Positions 42,698-51,989 of a DNA stretch of 64,000 nt are shown here, piece by piece. Source of the DNA: UBA1672 sp033851915 (GTDB lineage Bacteria; Pseudomonadota; Alphaproteobacteria; Micavibrionales; Micavibrionaceae); contig JAWSVM010000007.1 in the NCBI GenBank assembly GCA_033851915.1, forward strand, positions 1 to 64,000. Reading direction: 5' to 3'. The position numbers and the translations under genes are program-made. The first letter of the stretch is position 1. The number at the start of each line of letters is the position of its first letter. The notes beneath the pieces are model-generated. The model did not search any database. It was not told where the DNA came from and was given only the letters and a program-made list of their open reading frames with translations.

Positions 42698-44086
42698 ATG
42701 TCCGATAAATTTGATGTAATTATCATTGGTGCTGGCCCGGGTGGGTATGTTGCAGCGATCCGCTGTGCGCAGCTTGGCTTGAAAACCGCGATCGTGGAAA
42801 AGCGTAAAACACTTGGTGGGACATGTTTGAATATTGGCTGTATTCCGTCAAAGGCGTTGTTATATGCCTCTGAAAAATTCGAGGAAGCAGAACATCATAT
42901 GGGTAATATCGGCGTTAAGGTAAGCCCGAAATTAGACCTGAAAACGATGATGAAGCACAAAGAAGATGTTGTCTCGGATAACACTAAGGGCATTGAGTTC
43001 TTGATGAAGAAGAACAAAATTAAAAGCATTACCGGCACGGCGGAGATTGTTGCGGCGGGCAGTGTTAACGTTGGCAAAATGACTTATGAAGCTGACAGCA
43101 TTATTATAGCCACCGGATCGGATGTTATTTCGCTGCCGGGTATTAAAATTGACGAGAAGAAGATTGTGTCTTCGACAGGTGCGTTAGAGCTTTCTTCTGT
43201 TCCGAAAAAGATGGTCGTTATTGGCGGCGGTGTTATCGGGCTGGAGCTTGGCACGGTTTGGCGTCGTTTGGGCGCGCAAGTTACTGTCGTTGAATTTATG
43301 GATAACATCTTGCCGGGTATGGATAATGAAATTCGTAAAGAGGCGAAGAAATTATTCGCCAAGCAAGGGATTGAGTTCAAGCTCTCCAGCAAAGTAACGG
43401 GCGCGAAAACATCTGCGAAGGGCGTTGATCTTACGGTTGAACCTGCTGCCGGTGGTAAGGCCGAGAAAATTAGTGCGGATATCGTTTTGATGGCAATCGG
43501 GCGTAAGCCTTATGTTGATGGTCTTGGGCTTGATAATGTTGGCGTTAAATTGAATGAACGCGGGCAGATTGAAACTGATGAGTTTTTCGAAACATCAGTT
43601 GAAGGTATTTACGCGATTGGTGATGTTATTGCGGGGCCGATGCTGGCGCATAAAGCAGAAGACGAAGGTGTTGTCTTGGCTGAAATGTTGGCGGGGCAAT
43701 CAGGGCACATTGATTATGATGCCATTCCGGGTGTGGTTTATACGTGGCCGGAAATCGCTAGCGTTGGTAAAACCGAAGAGCAGCTTAAAGAAGCAGGTGT
43801 TAAATATAAGTCCGGTAAATTCCCGTTCATGGCCAATGGTCGTGCACGTGCAATGAATGCAACGGATGGTTTTGTTAAAATTCTGGCAGATGCGGCGACG
43901 GATCGTGTTCTTGGCGCACATATGATTGGGCCGAATGTAGGGGAGTTGATCTCTGAAGTTGTCACGGTTATGGAATTTGAAGGCACAGCCGAAGATATCG
44001 GACGTACATGTCACGCGCATCCGACATTGACGGAAGTGGTGAAGGAAGCCGCGCTTGCTGTTGATAAGCGTCAGCTTCATATGTAA
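42698..44086 (+). CDS. lpdA: Dihydrolipoamide dehydrogenase (E3)
   Basis: 462 residues. FAD site IIIGAGPGGYVAA, redox-active C43 and C48 (GGTCLNIGC), second dinucleotide site VIGGGVIGLELG, and C-terminal HAHPTLTE (H439, H441, E446). Reoxidises lipoamide for the 2-oxoglutarate and other dehydrogenases. Monocistronic with its own terminator. Confidence 0.97.
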   Translation: MSDKFDVIIIGAGPGGYVAAIRCAQLGLKTAIVEKRKTLGGTCLNIGCIPSKALLYASEKFEEAEHHMGNIGVKVSPKLDLKTMMKHKEDVVSDNTKGIEFLMKKNKIKSITGTAEIVAAGSVNVGKMTYEADSIIIATGSDVISLPGIKIDEKKIVSSTGALELSSVPKKMVVIGGGVIGLELGTVWRRLGAQVTVVEFMDNILPGMDNEIRKEAKKLFAKQGIEFKLSSKVTGAKTSAKGVDLTVEPAAGGKAEKISADIVLMAIGRKPYVDGLGLDNVGVKLNERGQIETDEFFETSVEGIYAIGDVIAGPMLAHKAEDEGVVLAEMLAGQSGHIDYDAIPGVVYTWPEIASVGKTEEQLKEAGVKYKSGKFPFMANGRARAMNATDGFVKILADAATDRVLGAHMIGPNVGELISEVVTVMEFEGTAEDIGRTCHAHPTLTEVVKEAALAVDKRQLHM

Positions 44087-44108
44087 TGAATTTATTATAT
44101 TTTTTTTT

Positions 44109-44146
44109 AATGCGCACCTGTTTGAAATATCGGGGGCGCATTTTTT
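44109..44146 (+). terminator. Intrinsic terminator of lpdA
   Basis: AATGCGC (44109-44115) pairs with GCGCATT (44136-44142), then a run of T. Confidence 0.8.
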
Positions 44147-44151
44147 ATGAC

Positions 44152-44952
44152 TTACGCAGGGGCGGGAGCATCTCCGCCGCCTGATCCTGATAGGAAGTCC
44201 CAGAAGGATTTTTTGGCAGGTTCTGGCTCCGGAGTTTTTATAATCGGATCTTCTAAGCTGGCATCAAAACCGGCAAAGACTGTATCTTCGTTATGGATGG
44301 ATACAAACTCGAAATTTGTATCTTGAGTTTGCGCGGGAATAATGCCGGATTTATAAATTGGATAAAGCTCTTCTATATAATCATGCCATGCTTGTTTCAG
44401 CTCTGGGTCTATTGTTTGGCCATTGCGGGCATCTTCATACATGTTTGAATCAATACCAACCAATGTGCCATTTTTGTCGGGCATGCGATGGACATTTTTT
44501 GGGCTATCGTCATTTTCCGAAAAATCCATTCCTTGGTTTTGTAGTATTTCTCTGAGCTCTTCTATATCGCTTCTTACGACGCTGCCGGGGGCAATCCATG
44601 GGTAGGTTGCGACGATGTATTCCCGATCATCTGTTGTTACTTTTTGTGATGTGATTGGGGGCATGCTGTAAATTGGATCACTTTTATCAAAATGGTCCTG
44701 CGGAATAATTTTAGCGACGATTCCGTCCCCAGCATAGAAAGATAAAGCAATCATCGCTTGATCTGATTTTTGCGTAAGGTTTATTAAACGTCTGATCCCT
44801 ATGTCTCTTAATGCTTCTAAAATCGCGGGTTGAGCTTTGTGGTCGTATTGCATTTTTTTAACAACATCATTGAGCGTTAATCCTTCGCAGGCATGATCTA
44901 GCGCTGCCCATATCGGACGTATATTGTTGTATTTCGAGAGTGGATTACTCAT
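44152..44952 (-). CDS. Possible divergent kinase-fold protein, paralogue 1
   Basis: 266 residues, no signal or membrane span. Homologous to the next upstream gene on this strand. Spacing suggests a reduced protein-kinase-like fold: beta strand GIVAKIIP with K81, a hinge-like ATYPWIAPG, then D148-D149-x3-N153 followed by GTLVGID with D168, the order of catalytic-loop Asp, Asn and the metal-binding Asp. The C-terminus ends in an EPEP linker and an Ala/Gly-rich tail. Kinase activity is a guess from motif order; no close family known. Confidence 0.55.
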   Translation of the reverse strand: MSNPLSKYNNIRPIWAALDHACEGLTLNDVVKKMQYDHKAQPAILEALRDIGIRRLINLTQKSDQAMIALSFYAGDGIVAKIIPQDHFDKSDPIYSMPPITSQKVTTDDREYIVATYPWIAPGSVVRSDIEELREILQNQGMDFSENDDSPKNVHRMPDKNGTLVGIDSNMYEDARNGQTIDPELKQAWHDYIEELYPIYKSGIIPAQTQDTNFEFVSIHNEDTVFAGFDASLEDPIIKTPEPEPAKKSFWDFLSGSGGGDAPAPA

Positions 44953-45038
44953 TAGTTTGCTCGCTTTTTAACCCTGAATTTTTTCTTTTAAGCTTAGCAT
45001 GTGATGTGCCTTGTATGCAAACGCAGAGAGGATAGGGG

Positions 45039-45836
45039 TTAGAAAGGTGCAGGGTGGGTGTTGTCATCATTTGAGGAAGAGAACATGGAACGCCAAAATG
45101 TTTTCTTTGGCTCTGGTTCTTGTGTTCGTATAATCGGGTCATCCAGACTTGAATCAAAGCCAATCAGCTTGGCTTCTTTATCGTGAATTGAGAAAAATGA
45201 AAAATCCGTGTTATCTGTTTGCGCAGGAACACTACCTTGTGGGTAGATGGGGAATAATGTGTGAACATATTCATGCCATGCGCTGTATTGTTCTTCTGAT
45301 ATATCAGGGCGTCCTTTTATCGCGTGGTACATAGATGAATCAATCCCCACGAATGTTCCATTTTGGTCGGGCATGCGGTGTATGTTTTGAGCGGTATCAT
45401 CACCATCTATAAATTTTAGCCCCAGAGTCTCTAATGTATCTCTAAGTGTTTCTACACTGTTATCAGTGACATAGCCTTGTTCTACCCAAGGGTATGTTTT
45501 TATGGCGTATTCGTAATTATCTGTTTTTACGTCTTGTGTCGATATTGCAGGCAAATGATGTATGGCATCGGTGTTATTTAAATATGTTTGGGGTATGATT
45601 TTAACAACAATTCCATCACCGGCATATAATGATAACGCAATGGTTCCTTCATTTGATTTACTCGTCAGGTTAACAAATTTTGTTAGCCCCATGTCTTTGA
45701 GGGCATCGACTATTTTCTGTTGGCCTGGAATATCGTGATTAAAACGTATGGCGGTTTCATTGTTGGATAGACCTGCACACGCTTCACCGAAGGCCGCTTT
45801 TGTTGTAAGTATTTCTGGTGTTTTATTTGAATGCAT
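45039..45836 (-). CDS. Possible divergent kinase-fold protein, paralogue 2
   Basis: 265 residues. Aligns along its length with the downstream neighbour: IALSLYAGDGIVVKIIPQ (K79), TYPWVEQG, D146-D147-x3-N151, NIHRMPDQNG and FVGID with D166, then SIHDKEAKLIGFDSSLDDPIIRT and EPEPKK. Conservation of exactly these residues between the two copies suggests they are functional. It lies in one minus-strand group with its paralogue and an acidic unknown. Confidence 0.55.
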   Translation of the reverse strand: MHSNKTPEILTTKAAFGEACAGLSNNETAIRFNHDIPGQQKIVDALKDMGLTKFVNLTSKSNEGTIALSLYAGDGIVVKIIPQTYLNNTDAIHHLPAISTQDVKTDNYEYAIKTYPWVEQGYVTDNSVETLRDTLETLGLKFIDGDDTAQNIHRMPDQNGTFVGIDSSMYHAIKGRPDISEEQYSAWHEYVHTLFPIYPQGSVPAQTDNTDFSFFSIHDKEAKLIGFDSSLDDPIIRTQEPEPKKTFWRSMFSSSNDDNTHPAPF

Positions 45837-45859
45837 TTAATTCTCTTGAATATCAATAT

Positions 45860-46480
45860 TTACATTGTGGCAAGGAGGGGCTGTATCGTTGATACATTAA
45901 GTGCATTATTGTTATCAAGATCATTATTCTGTTCTGGAGCTTTTATACCACTCATATTCTCCCAAGCTTGATCCATCTTTGCTTTAAGTTCAGGAGATAA
46001 CTCTCCTGAGGACTCTTGATTATGGATTTTAAGATCACTAAGCTGTGATGCATACGCAAACATTGCATCTTGTTCTAGGTCGTCACTCGTGGGACGAAAT
46101 ATTGCTCCGTCTCCAAATACAGATTTCGCTATAGTAGCCATTTCCAAAACGCCCTGAATATTTTCTATACTGTCATTCTTTGTGTTTTCTTTGAATAAGT
46201 CACCGCCGACATGGTCATCACTTATAGTATAATTTCCATGTTTACCCTGATAGATGTCATCATCGGGGTCTTCATCTTCTGAGAGAATAAGAAGCAGATT
46301 CATTAATTGTGTATTATCATCATCTTTAGAAGGGTTCTTGTGTAATATTTCAACAAGTTTTGCCTTCATTCTATCCGTATTAGAAGAATTTTCATCAATT
46401 TCTATGGGGGTAATGGGAGGTTCCTGTAAACGCTGTCCTTCAATCTTCTCCTGATCATCTGCATCTCTTACATACTGCAT
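45860..46480 (-). CDS. Hypothetical acidic protein, 206 residues
   Basis: Soluble, rich in Asp, Asn and Ser, with a weakly helical middle (NLLLILSEDEDPDDD). No signal peptide and no domain recognised. It starts the minus-strand group that includes the two kinase-like paralogues, 23 bases upstream of the second. Confidence 0.6.
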   Translation of the reverse strand: MQYVRDADDQEKIEGQRLQEPPITPIEIDENSSNTDRMKAKLVEILHKNPSKDDDNTQLMNLLLILSEDEDPDDDIYQGKHGNYTISDDHVGGDLFKENTKNDSIENIQGVLEMATIAKSVFGDGAIFRPTSDDLEQDAMFAYASQLSDLKIHNQESSGELSPELKAKMDQAWENMSGIKAPEQNNDLDNNNALNVSTIQPLLATM

Positions 46481-46663
46481 ACCAGCGCGTCCCTTATATT
46501 AGCCCATTAAAAATATACTATAAGGTGTAATTATATATATAATTTTGACATATTGCAAGTTAGGCCACTAGATAATGGGGCGTTATGTTAATTTGAGAAG
46601 TCATTCATACTAATCAAAATTTAGCATAGAAATTTTAAAATTTTACATATTTATGGTCTGATT

Positions 46664-47617
46664 TTAGGCACGTGGATGAGCGGATTTATAGACCCTCATC
46701 ATCTCTGCTGCATTGATTTCGGTATATCTTTGGGTTGAACTGAGGGAAACATGCCCCAATAGTTCTTGGATTTCACGTAAATTGGCGCCATTTTGCAAAA
46801 GATGCGTGGCGAAGCTGTGGCGCAGGGCGTGCGGCGTTGCATTTTCGGGCAGGCCAAGTGTGCCGCGTAATTGCCGCATGGCGCGTTGGGCGACACCTTG
46901 ATTTAAACGCTGCCCCCGTGCGCCGAGGAAAATGGCTCTGTCCTGTTCGTTAGAATAGGGGCTGCTTGCCAGATAATCTTCCAACGCGCTTTCCACCAAT
47001 TCCAAAACGGGGACTTGGCGTTCTTTATTGCCTTTTCCGATGACACGTAAAAACCCGTCACGCGGATAGTCTCTTATATCAAGGGATAGAGCCTCATTAA
47101 TCCGTAACCCGCATCCGTAAAGCAGGGTGAAGAGTGCCATATTGCGCATGCCGACCCAGTCATGTTTTTCCATCATGCCTGCATGTTTAATGACATCAAA
47201 GGCTTGTTCCTCATGAAGGGGGCGGGGCAATTTATGGGGCAGTTTTGGGCTGCGCACTGTGTTGATTGCGGCGTTGTGCATGATGCCCTGTTTATCCAGC
47301 CAGCTCAGAAGGCTTTTAACACCGGAGAGGGAGCGCGCGCGGCTGGCATTTGATGTGCCGTCCATCGCTTTTTTAGACATCCAGCTACGAAAATCGCGGA
47401 TTGATATCTCTGATAGATCGTTAAGGGATGGTTGTTTACCCAGATGGTCGAATAGGAATTTCATGAAATGCCCGACATCGGCGCTATAGGCGCGCAATGT
47501 GTGTTTTGACATGTGCTTTTCGAAGCTTAAATAATCGTTCCATTCATGAAGTTTTTCCGCTAAATCTGCGGCGCATAGGGCGATTATATCTGCCTTTATG
47601 CGGTTATATTCAGCCAT
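46664..47617 (-). CDS. xerC: Site-specific tyrosine recombinase XerC
   Basis: 317 residues. Resolves chromosome dimers at dif with XerD and FtsK. N-terminal SAM-like DNA-binding domain (SFEKHMSKHTLRAYSADV), catalytic CGLRINEAL, HALRHSFATHLL and LGHVSLSSTQRY with the nucleophilic Tyr. Overlaps the DUF484 gene by 22 bases. Confidence 0.93.
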   Translation of the reverse strand: MAEYNRIKADIIALCAADLAEKLHEWNDYLSFEKHMSKHTLRAYSADVGHFMKFLFDHLGKQPSLNDLSEISIRDFRSWMSKKAMDGTSNASRARSLSGVKSLLSWLDKQGIMHNAAINTVRSPKLPHKLPRPLHEEQAFDVIKHAGMMEKHDWVGMRNMALFTLLYGCGLRINEALSLDIRDYPRDGFLRVIGKGNKERQVPVLELVESALEDYLASSPYSNEQDRAIFLGARGQRLNQGVAQRAMRQLRGTLGLPENATPHALRHSFATHLLQNGANLREIQELLGHVSLSSTQRYTEINAAEMMRVYKSAHPRA

Positions 47618-48309
47618 GAACGGAAAGACCTTTCAATAACACGGGCGAGGAAAATAATCTGGTCGGTGGCTTGGCCTTCGTGGAACATATTGGGGTTACG
47701 GCTGCCGAAGGCAAGGATTGCGGGCGGTGTATCCATCGATATATCGACGCGGAGTAGAATTTGAGAGCGCACAAGCGTCGCACCACCGCCATAAATGGCT
47801 TCGATACCGCTGATATTATCTTGCAGCAGGATAGTCTTGCCGTTCATCCATTCGTTAATTGTGCCTTCGGGCAAAATGCGGATACCGTTTTGGTGGACAT
47901 GGGGGATGTCTGTGCCGCTGGCTTCGATCACGAGGACAGAGATATCGACATCTAATGTTGCGGCCAAATCCATGGTGATACAATGGATGAATTCGTCGAA
48001 ATGTGTGGCTTCTAGTACGCGCAAAACGCCCATATGGATGCGTTGCTGATTATTCATATTAGAGCGCGCATTTTCCACGATTTCGCGCGTGCTTTCGATG
48101 ACCTCTTCTTTGTCGGCCTTTAGGCGTTCAATCATATAAGATTGAAAATCGGCAAGCCCTTTTCCCTGTACGGTTGCAGGTGGAAGCAGCAGATCGCAAA
48201 CCTGTGGGTTATCTTTTAGAAAATCCGGATTTTCGCGCAAAAACGCGATGACGTTATCTTCTGTAATGGTTTTGGAATTATCGGACATGTTATTATCTAC
48301 TCTGGACAT
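47596..48309 (-). CDS. DUF484 family protein
   Basis: 237 residues; a start seven codons later (48288) is also possible. N-terminal VIAFLRENPDFLKDNPQV and a GAF-like C-terminal half (LDVDISVLVIEASG, FGSRNPNMF). DUF484 genes commonly precede xerC; the role is unknown. Confidence 0.88.
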   Translation of the reverse strand: MSRVDNNMSDNSKTITEDNVIAFLRENPDFLKDNPQVCDLLLPPATVQGKGLADFQSYMIERLKADKEEVIESTREIVENARSNMNNQQRIHMGVLRVLEATHFDEFIHCITMDLAATLDVDISVLVIEASGTDIPHVHQNGIRILPEGTINEWMNGKTILLQDNISGIEAIYGGGATLVRSQILLRVDISMDTPPAILAFGSRNPNMFHEGQATDQIIFLARVIERSFRSWLNITA

Positions 48310-48365
48310 GGGAATATTCTACCACAGGCAAGCGGTAGAATACAGTGCGATAATAGAGGGGAATG

Positions 48366-49022
48366 CTAGAGGATTGATTGTCCTGTTTTTTCCCAATCTT
48401 TTACAAATGCGGCAAGGCCACTTTCTGTAAGAGGGTGATTGAAAAGCTGGTTTATGACTTTTGGCGGTGCGGTCATTACGTGCGCGCCCATTTTTGCGCT
48501 TTCGATAATGTGCATAGGGTTACGGACGGAGGCAACCAGCACTTCTGTATCGAACTGCGGATAGTTATCGTAAATACGGCAAATGTCAGAAATCAGATCC
48601 AACCCTTGTTGGCTGAGGTCATCTAAACGCCCAATGAATGGCGAGATGAATGTCGCGCCTGCTTTGGCTGCTAGAATAGCTTGTCCGGCGGAGAAACAGA
48701 GCGTTACATTAACCATTGTGCCGTCATCGGATAGCTCTTTACAAACGCGTAAACCGTCCGGTGTTAAAGGCACTTTTACCGCAACGTTATCGGCGATTTT
48801 GCGTAAGACTTCGGCTTCTTTACGCATGGTTTCATAGTCCGTCGCTGCGACTTCCGCGCTGACAGGGCCACTAACGATTTCAGTGATTTCTTTGATAAGG
48901 GGCAGAAATTCGCGTCCTGATTTTGCGATGATAGAAGGGTTTGTTGTAACCCCGTCAAGTAAGCCAGTTGGAATAAGAGCTTTGATTTCATCAATGTCGG
49001 ATGTGTCAGCGAAGAACTTCAT
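48366..49022 (-). CDS. Transaldolase / fructose-6-phosphate aldolase family
   Basis: 218 residues, the short FSA/TalC type. FFADTSDIDEIK at the N-terminus, GVTTNPSI, K83 in NVAVKVPLT as Schiff-base Lys, and FISPFIGRLDD. Most likely a transaldolase of the pentose phosphate pathway. Upstream of DUF484 on the same strand. Confidence 0.92.
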   Translation of the reverse strand: MKFFADTSDIDEIKALIPTGLLDGVTTNPSIIAKSGREFLPLIKEITEIVSGPVSAEVAATDYETMRKEAEVLRKIADNVAVKVPLTPDGLRVCKELSDDGTMVNVTLCFSAGQAILAAKAGATFISPFIGRLDDLSQQGLDLISDICRIYDNYPQFDTEVLVASVRNPMHIIESAKMGAHVMTAPPKVINQLFNHPLTESGLAAFVKDWEKTGQSIL

Positions 49023-49107
49023 ATTTTTGTATCCTGTGTACTATGTTTTGAGTGATGCGCTTAACGTAATGCGTTTCACATATCAGGACAAGAGGCTTTC
49101 GCCAAGA

Positions 49108-49578
49108 TTAACTGTTTTCGTGGGTGTTTGTGTTATCGATAACGATTCTGGGAGGGGCAAAATAAGGTTTAGCGTCTGCCTTGGATAGATTACCGAAGCG
49201 CAGTGAATCCATCAGAAGTTGATCGAAGCTGTTATTTTCAATACCGGATATGATGGTGTTTGTTGTTAGTTCTGTGCGGTAATCGTTTGATATTTGATCT
49301 TCCGGCAGCTGTATCTCACATTCGTCTATATAATCCAGCACCTTGTCGACCAAGTCTTGAATATCGTTATAATTCAGAGTGTCTTTGATCTCTAATTCTC
49401 TAAATGCGTTATGGTGTGCGGTTTGAATTTCAGGGGTGTTTTCATAGATTTTGGCCATATGCATCAGGCCTGCTTCAACATGCGTTTTGCTATAGGTAGG
49501 CGTTGGTGCATTGGTATCATTGTCATGTCCGAAGGCGGCTTTACATACGCCGCTGATTAGGTTTTTAATTGATATCAT
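49108..49578 (-). CDS. Hypothetical acidic protein, 156 residues
   Basis: Soluble, helical, no domain recognised. It shares the general acidic composition of several unmatched proteins here. Its start at 49578 lies just upstream of, and divergent from, priA. Confidence 0.6.
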   Translation of the reverse strand: MISIKNLISGVCKAAFGHDNDTNAPTPTYSKTHVEAGLMHMAKIYENTPEIQTAHHNAFRELEIKDTLNYNDIQDLVDKVLDYIDECEIQLPEDQISNDYRTELTTNTIISGIENNSFDQLLMDSLRFGNLSKADAKPYFAPPRIVIDNTNTHENS

Positions 49579-49682
49579 TCTATCACCCTGATTTATGTGT
49601 ATTTATTTTACTATCCTTTTATTCCAAAAGCAAATTTCCTAAAGGGATAGGCCTATTCCAATCAAAATGTTATATAGATATT

Positions 49683-51959
49683 ATGGATCAAGGGTCATTT
49701 TTCGAAGAGGATAAGCAAGTGGAGCATTCCGTTGGCGTGCAGGCTGGCGGTGTGGTTATGCGCGTGCTTGTGCCATATCCGGTGGATAAAGCTTATGATT
49801 ACGCTGTGCCACCGAATATATCCGTTAGCGCGGGGGATTATGTGTGTGTGCCATTGGGCAATCGTGAGATATCGGGTGTTGTCTGGGGCGAGGCTTCGGG
49901 TGATGTTAAGCCGAAGAAACTGAAATCCATTATATCGAAATATGATTTAGACCCGATGTCGCAGGAACACCGTAATTTTATTGACTGGGTGGCTGGTTAT
50001 ACGCTTGGTGCGCTTGGGTCAGTTTTGAAAATGTCACTGAGCGCGCCTGCGGGGTTAAACCCGCCAAAGCCTGCGCGCGGGTTTCGGTGTAATGCCGATT
50101 ATGTCGCACCAGCCAAAGGGTTATCCGCGCAACGCCGGAGCGTGTTGGCTGTGGTTGCCGATGGGAAGACGCGTATTGCTTCTGAACTTGCGGATATGGC
50201 GGGATGCTCTGCTGCGGTGGTTAAGGGGATGGCGGATAAAGATATGCTGGAAGAGGTCAGCGTTTATAACCCCGCGCCGTGCCTTTATCCTGATTACGAA
50301 AACAGCGGCGCGGATTTATCAGAGGATCAGCGCATGGTCGCGGATGAGCTGTGCGCGGATGTGCGTGCGGGTAAATATAGTGCATCCTTGCTGGATGGCG
50401 TGACGGGCGCGGGTAAAACCGAGGTGTATTTCGAGGCCGTTGCCGAGGCGCTCAAGCAGGGGCAGCAAGTGGTTATTCTGTTGCCTGAAATTGCGCTGTC
50501 CAATGCATTTTTGAAGCGCTTTAAATCGCGTTTTGGCTGCGCGCCTGCTCTGTGGCATTCACATTTAACACCTGCGCAAAGACGCACCGCGTGGCGCGGC
50601 GTAGCGCAAGGGGATAGCCGCGTGGTGGTTGGTGCGCGCTCGGCTTTGTTTTTGCCGTATAAAAACCTTGGCCTGATTATTGTGGATGAAGAACATGATT
50701 CTGCCTATAAGCAGGAAGATGGCGTGATTTATAATGCGCGGGATATGGCGGTGGTGCGCGCGCATTTGGGAGGGATTCCTGTGTGCCTTGCCTCTGCAAC
50801 GCCGTCACTGGAAACCATGATGAATGCGTGGGAAGAGCCATTGGGCACAGGGCGGTACAAGCATTTAGTTCTTGAAAGTCGTTATGGCGGGGCGGTATTG
50901 CCCGATATATCGGTGGTGGATTTGCGCGCAGATAAGCCGGATCGTCAGTGTTTTTTATCCTCTGCGGTGATTGAAGCGGTGCAAAATGCCTTGGATGCGG
51001 GTGAGCAATCTTTGCTGTTCCTGAACCGCCGTGGTTATGCGCCGCTGACTTTATGCCGCACCTGTGGGCATCGGTTTGAATGTCCGCGTTGTACGGCTTG
51101 GCTGGTGGAGCATAAAAGCTCGGGGCGGCTGCATTGTCATCATTGTGACTTCCGTATCTCTGTCCCGAAGAATTGCCCTGAATGTGATGATATGGACAGT
51201 CTTGCCGCGTGCGGGCCGGGGGTGGAGCGTATTTTTGAGGAGGCCAAACGAAACTTCCCTGATGCACGGATTATGATTTTGGCCAGCGATACGGCGGAGA
51301 GTAATGAAGAGCTGAAGGCGATGCTGGACGAGATCATCGCGGGTGATGTGGATATCGTTATCGGGACGCAGATTATCGCGAAGGGGCATCACTTTCCGAA
51401 CCTGACTTTTGTTGGTGTGATTGATGCCGACCTTGGGTTAAAGGGCGGTGATCTACGCGCGGCGGAGCGTACCTATCAAATGTTACATCAGGTGGCAGGG
51501 CGCGCAGGACGAGAGCAGAAAAAGGGGCATGTGCTGCTGCAAAGCTGGATGCCTGATCACCGGATTATGAAGGCAATGGCTGCGTCTTCGCATAATGGCG
51601 GGCGCGATGAGTTTTTAAGTGTGGAGGCGGCGGAGCGTGAGGCTGCCAATATGCCACCTTACAGCCGTTTGTGCGCTATTATTATTGCAGGGCGCGAAGC
51701 GAGCCTTGTACTTGATGTTGCGAAGGCTTTGGGCAAGACATCGCCGCAAGGTGTGACGGAGGACGGTTTGCGTATTCAAACACTCGGCCCTGCACCTGCG
51801 CCCTTGGCACGTTTACGCGGGCGTTATCGCTATCGTTTATTGGTGCGGGCGGATAAGGCGATTAATATTCAAAAAACCGTGGCGCATTGGGTTAATGGTG
51901 TGAAAACGCCGTCAACAGTGCGGGTTTATATCGATATCGACCCGCAGAGTTTTCTTTAG
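49683..51959 (+). CDS. priA: Primosomal protein N' (replication restart helicase)
   Basis: 758 residues from ATG 49683; an upstream frame extension to 49569 is non-homologous. N-terminal 3'BD (VLVPYPVDKAYDYAVP), Walker A GVTGAGKTE, DEEH box (IIVDEEHDSAYKQEDG), zinc cluster CRTCGHRFECPRC and CHHC...CPEC, and helicase motif VIGTQIIAKGHHFPN. Restarts stalled forks. Confidence 0.95.
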   Translation: MDQGSFFEEDKQVEHSVGVQAGGVVMRVLVPYPVDKAYDYAVPPNISVSAGDYVCVPLGNREISGVVWGEASGDVKPKKLKSIISKYDLDPMSQEHRNFIDWVAGYTLGALGSVLKMSLSAPAGLNPPKPARGFRCNADYVAPAKGLSAQRRSVLAVVADGKTRIASELADMAGCSAAVVKGMADKDMLEEVSVYNPAPCLYPDYENSGADLSEDQRMVADELCADVRAGKYSASLLDGVTGAGKTEVYFEAVAEALKQGQQVVILLPEIALSNAFLKRFKSRFGCAPALWHSHLTPAQRRTAWRGVAQGDSRVVVGARSALFLPYKNLGLIIVDEEHDSAYKQEDGVIYNARDMAVVRAHLGGIPVCLASATPSLETMMNAWEEPLGTGRYKHLVLESRYGGAVLPDISVVDLRADKPDRQCFLSSAVIEAVQNALDAGEQSLLFLNRRGYAPLTLCRTCGHRFECPRCTAWLVEHKSSGRLHCHHCDFRISVPKNCPECDDMDSLAACGPGVERIFEEAKRNFPDARIMILASDTAESNEELKAMLDEIIAGDVDIVIGTQIIAKGHHFPNLTFVGVIDADLGLKGGDLRAAERTYQMLHQVAGRAGREQKKGHVLLQSWMPDHRIMKAMAASSHNGGRDEFLSVEAAEREAANMPPYSRLCAIIIAGREASLVLDVAKALGKTSPQGVTEDGLRIQTLGPAPAPLARLRGRYRYRLLVRADKAINIQKTVAHWVNGVKTPSTVRVYIDIDPQSFL

Positions 51960-51989
51960 TGCGCTACGTTTTTTTGTATTTTGGTAACT

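Noticed and set aside
50677..51267. 196-codon frame on the minus strand inside priA
   Set aside because: Antisense to well-conserved PriA motifs (DEEH and zinc cluster) and compositionally odd (Pro/His-rich).
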